A DNA stretch of 5,713 bases. Origin: JALQXV01 sp964540445. Lineage in GTDB: Bacteria; Patescibacteriota; Saccharimonadia; Saccharimonadales; 2-12-FULL-41-12. The notes beneath the pieces are model-generated. The model ran no database searches and was not told the origin of the DNA. It saw only the letters and a list, made by a program, of their open reading frames with translations. Within the stretch, counting starts at the first letter, position 1. Every line of letters begins with the position of its first letter. Position numbers and translations under genes: made by a program. The DNA lies in assembly GCA_964540445.1 (NCBI GenBank), contig CAZIMF010000057.1:1-5713 (forward strand). The letters are read 5' to 3'. Positions 3,780 through 5,713 of the stretch are shown piece by piece.

Positions 3780-5015
3780 ATGTCAAAAGAGGCTCCGCCC
3801 GAAGTTAAAACGGGTAAGTCTAAAGGTTCGCATTGGGGGTGGTTAACCGCCCTTATATTGTTAGTGCTTATTATTTATGTGTTTGGGGTGTATGTTTTAC
3901 CTCTGCCTAGCATCACGCCACAAGCTGAAAGTGTCAAATTACCAAGTCAAACTAGCTCGGCGATAGCCTGGCCTGCATATGGTCAATCGGCAATCGGCTC
4001 GCCGGGGTACGGAGTTCTGGATAACCATGGTGAGCAAAAACCGGTGCCAACAGCCAGTGTAGCCAAGGTTCTAACAGCGCTAGCCGTGCTTAAACAAAAA
4101 CCACTACAAAAAAATCAACAAGGAACTGCCATAATCGTGACCGATGACGACTTACTTACGTATCAAAAATATAGTATTCAAGGCGGATCAGTCGTTGAGG
4201 TAAAAAGCGGCGAACAATTAACCGAATATCAAGCACTTCAAGCATTGCTACTACCCTCAGCTAATAACATTGCCGATATGCTTGCCAATTGGGCTTTTGG
4301 TTCACAACAAGCGTACGTTCAGTTTGCTAATTCATTTGTTAAGTCACTTGGATTAACAGCTACAACCGTTGATGATGCCAGCGGTTTTTCGGCAAAAACA
4401 GTTAGTAATGCTCGAGATCTCGTTCTTTTGGGTGAAAACGTTATGGATAATCCAGTTTTGGCGGAAATTGTTGGACAAACTCAGGCCACAATACCAGTTG
4501 CTGGGACGATTCAGAATGTCAATTTGTTGGTCGGGAATCAAGAAGTTATTGGCATAAAAACTGGTAATACTGACGAAGCTGGAGGTTGCTTTATGGTCGC
4601 TGCCAAGCACGCCGTCGATAGCACGCATTCAATCATTGTCATAGCTGTCATTATGGGGGCACCTGATTTACATACTTCTATTGCTAGTACCTTGCCACTA
4701 CTCCAGTCATCATATGCAAACTTCAGCGTCTCTACAATTGTTCCATCAGGGCAAAAAGTCGGCTCATATCAGACATCTTGGGGTAAAGCGGTAGCTGTAC
4801 AGACTACTGGTGAGATAAAGGGAGTTGTCTGGAAATCTGCGTTGCCAAAAGTCCATATTGATTTAAAAACCGTATCTTTAAGTGCTAATAAAACAGCCAC
4901 ACCAGATGGTGAAGTGTGGGTATTATTTGGACGCAAAAAAGTTAGCAGTCCAATAAAAGGTGCGGCTATTGAAAAGCCAGCATTTCTTTGGCGCTTAACG
5001 CACCCTGTGACATAA
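3780..5015 (+). CDS. D-alanyl-D-alanine carboxypeptidase (peptidase S11, PBP5/DacA-like), 411 aa
   Basis: The enzyme would remove the terminal D-Ala from peptidoglycan stem pentapeptides, limiting cross-linking. All three penicillin-binding-protein motifs are present and in order: SVAK with catalytic Ser93 and Lys96 (within PTASVAKVLTAL), SAN at 160-162 (LLLPSANNIADM) and KTG at 260-262 (IGIKTGNTDEAGG). A basic N-terminus (KTGKSKGSHW) followed by one hydrophobic helix at about 20-41 anchors it in the membrane, with the catalytic domain outside. Classical PBP5 instead uses a cleaved signal and a C-terminal amphipathic helix, which I do not see. About 100 residues after the catalytic domain are beta-rich and probably form an accessory domain. 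The frame is open to 3663, but that start would lie inside the tRNA, so the ATG at 3780 next to a -10 box is chosen. No clear terminator follows. Confidence 0.93.
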   Translation: MSKEAPPEVKTGKSKGSHWGWLTALILLVLIIYVFGVYVLPLPSITPQAESVKLPSQTSSAIAWPAYGQSAIGSPGYGVLDNHGEQKPVPTASVAKVLTALAVLKQKPLQKNQQGTAIIVTDDDLLTYQKYSIQGGSVVEVKSGEQLTEYQALQALLLPSANNIADMLANWAFGSQQAYVQFANSFVKSLGLTATTVDDASGFSAKTVSNARDLVLLGENVMDNPVLAEIVGQTQATIPVAGTIQNVNLLVGNQEVIGIKTGNTDEAGGCFMVAAKHAVDSTHSIIVIAVIMGAPDLHTSIASTLPLLQSSYANFSVSTIVPSGQKVGSYQTSWGKAVAVQTTGEIKGVVWKSALPKVHIDLKTVSLSANKTATPDGEVWVLFGRKKVSSPIKGAAIEKPAFLWRLTHPVT

Positions 5016-5028
5016 GTATTGCAAGTAA

Positions 5029-5059
5029 TTGCGAATAAATCAGAAAATGTTGTGATAAT
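5029..5059 (+). promoter_or_regulatory. candidate promoter of the alpha/beta hydrolase gene
   Basis: GATAAT (5054-5059) preceded by TGT forms an extended -10. TTGCGA (5029-5034) lies 19 bp upstream, a little long for a -35. It would give a leader of about 45 bases. No clear Shine-Dalgarno precedes the ATG at 5110, and co-transcription from the carboxypeptidase gene is equally possible. Confidence 0.4.
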
Positions 5060-5109
5060 ATCCTTTTTCTCTGTTGTGAGTCATCTGTTGTGTTAGAGTT
5101 AAAGTAACT

Positions 5110-5713
5110 ATGAAACAACAAACCCAACCAAGCGTTGAGGATTATATTCAAACACTAAACATTAACGGATTATCTGGCCGAATGCTGTATATGCCACCAC
5201 CAAAAGGCAAAAGCCGCGAAATACTGTTTGTTTATGGTCATCACTCATCTCTCGAGCGCTGGTGGGGACTGATTCAAGCCATGAATAAGTACGGTGCAGT
5301 TACTATGCCTGACCTACCTGGCTTTGGCGGTATGGATAGCCTATACAAAATCGGCGAGAAACCAACGGTAGATGCGCTGGCTGACTATCTTGCGGCATTT
5401 ATTAAACTTCGATACCGTCGTAAGAAAGTGACCTTAGTAGGTATGAGTTTTGGATTTGTAGTAGTCACACGAATGCTTCAACGTTGTCCTGAACTAGCTA
5501 AAAAAGTAGATATGACAGTCAGTGTAGCGGGTTTTGCACACCATGATGACTTTGTTTTTAGCAAAACGCGGATGAATATCTATAAGTACTTTTCACTATT
5601 CTTCAGTCAGCGAATCCCTGCTTTTTTCTTCCGCAATATTTTTCTACACCCTTGGGTACTTCGTGCTGGCTATGCCAAAACGAAAAATGCTGCCCAAAAA
5701 TTTACTAATACTG
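5110..5713 (+). CDS. alpha/beta hydrolase, 3'-truncated by the window edge (201 codons seen)
   Basis: The visible part begins MKQQTQPSVEDYIQTLNING and shows the alpha/beta-hydrolase fold landmarks. A first strand and oxyanion loop are at 38-45 (ILFVYGHH), where the usual HG is replaced by GHH. The DLPGFGG motif is at 68-74. The nucleophile elbow VGMSFG is at 110-115 with Ser113 as presumed nucleophile. After this comes a basic and aromatic cap-like region (IYKYFSLFFSQRIPAFFF). The acid and His of the triad would lie beyond the window. There is no signal peptide, so it is probably cytoplasmic. The substrate cannot be inferred; esterase, lipase and haloalkane-type enzymes share these motifs. 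The start is the first ATG of the frame after the carboxypeptidase stop, 95 bases downstream. No gene was listed for me here because the frame has no stop in the window. Confidence 0.88.
   Translation, partial: MKQQTQPSVEDYIQTLNINGLSGRMLYMPPPKGKSREILFVYGHHSSLERWWGLIQAMNKYGAVTMPDLPGFGGMDSLYKIGEKPTVDALADYLAAFIKLRYRRKKVTLVGMSFGFVVVTRMLQRCPELAKKVDMTVSVAGFAHHDDFVFSKTRMNIYKYFSLFFSQRIPAFFFRNIFLHPWVLRAGYAKTKNAAQKFTNT

Noticed and set aside
4353..5151. Other open frames overlapping the carboxypeptidase and hydrolase genes (4353-4628 minus, 4369-4557 plus, 4966-5151 minus)
   Set aside because: They overlap well-supported genes and show no start signals or recognisable protein features.

Overview
The window looks like a chromosomal piece from a Candidate Phyla Radiation bacterium, most likely Candidatus Saccharibacteria (TM7). 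This rests on recalled protein style and is not proven. The clues are a Cys/Thr/Ser-rich secreted surface protein of a type common in that group, an N-terminally anchored D-Ala-D-Ala carboxypeptidase, many promoters placed so that mRNAs would be leaderless or nearly so, and the standard genetic code (TGG for Trp, TGA as a stop).

Right part (about 3.6-5.7 kb): this looks like ordinary core genome. A complete tRNA-Gln(UUG) gene with encoded CCA lies on the minus strand. Diverging from it on the plus strand are a penicillin-binding-protein-type D-alanyl-D-alanine carboxypeptidase and the start of an alpha/beta hydrolase, which runs off the window edge.

Left part (about 0-3.6 kb): this is a row of small, mostly orphan genes lying 3' of the tRNA. 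They are separated by copies of one repeat that contains the last bases of the tRNA-Gln acceptor stem, its CCA end and its downstream terminator hairpin. I see the native copy at the tRNA (R5), four further copies (R4 near 2090, R3 near 1725, R2 near 1213, R1 near 522) and a doubtful one (R0, 24-52). All point the same way. Copy-to-copy distances are about 365, 512, 691 and 1523 bp, and each interval carries essentially one gene. Four intervals hold small minus-strand genes (132, 128, 129 and 63 aa). The interval next to the tRNA holds a 450-aa secreted surface protein on the opposite strand.

Interpretation: the layout is what repeated site-specific insertion at the tRNA-Gln 3' end would leave, because each insertion displaces a copy of the tRNA end and terminator away from the intact tRNA. 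No integrase is visible here. The result resembles an integron cassette array anchored on a tRNA rather than on attC sites. Each cassette brings its own promoter and receives a tRNA-derived terminator. This is the observation most worth following up; the repeats are directly visible, while the mechanism is inference.

No gene-free stretch exceeds 300 bases. The longest spacers (983-1257 and 3564-3779) hold a 27-codon ORF, a leader hairpin and R2 in the first case, and R5, the terminator, the tRNA and a promoter in the second.
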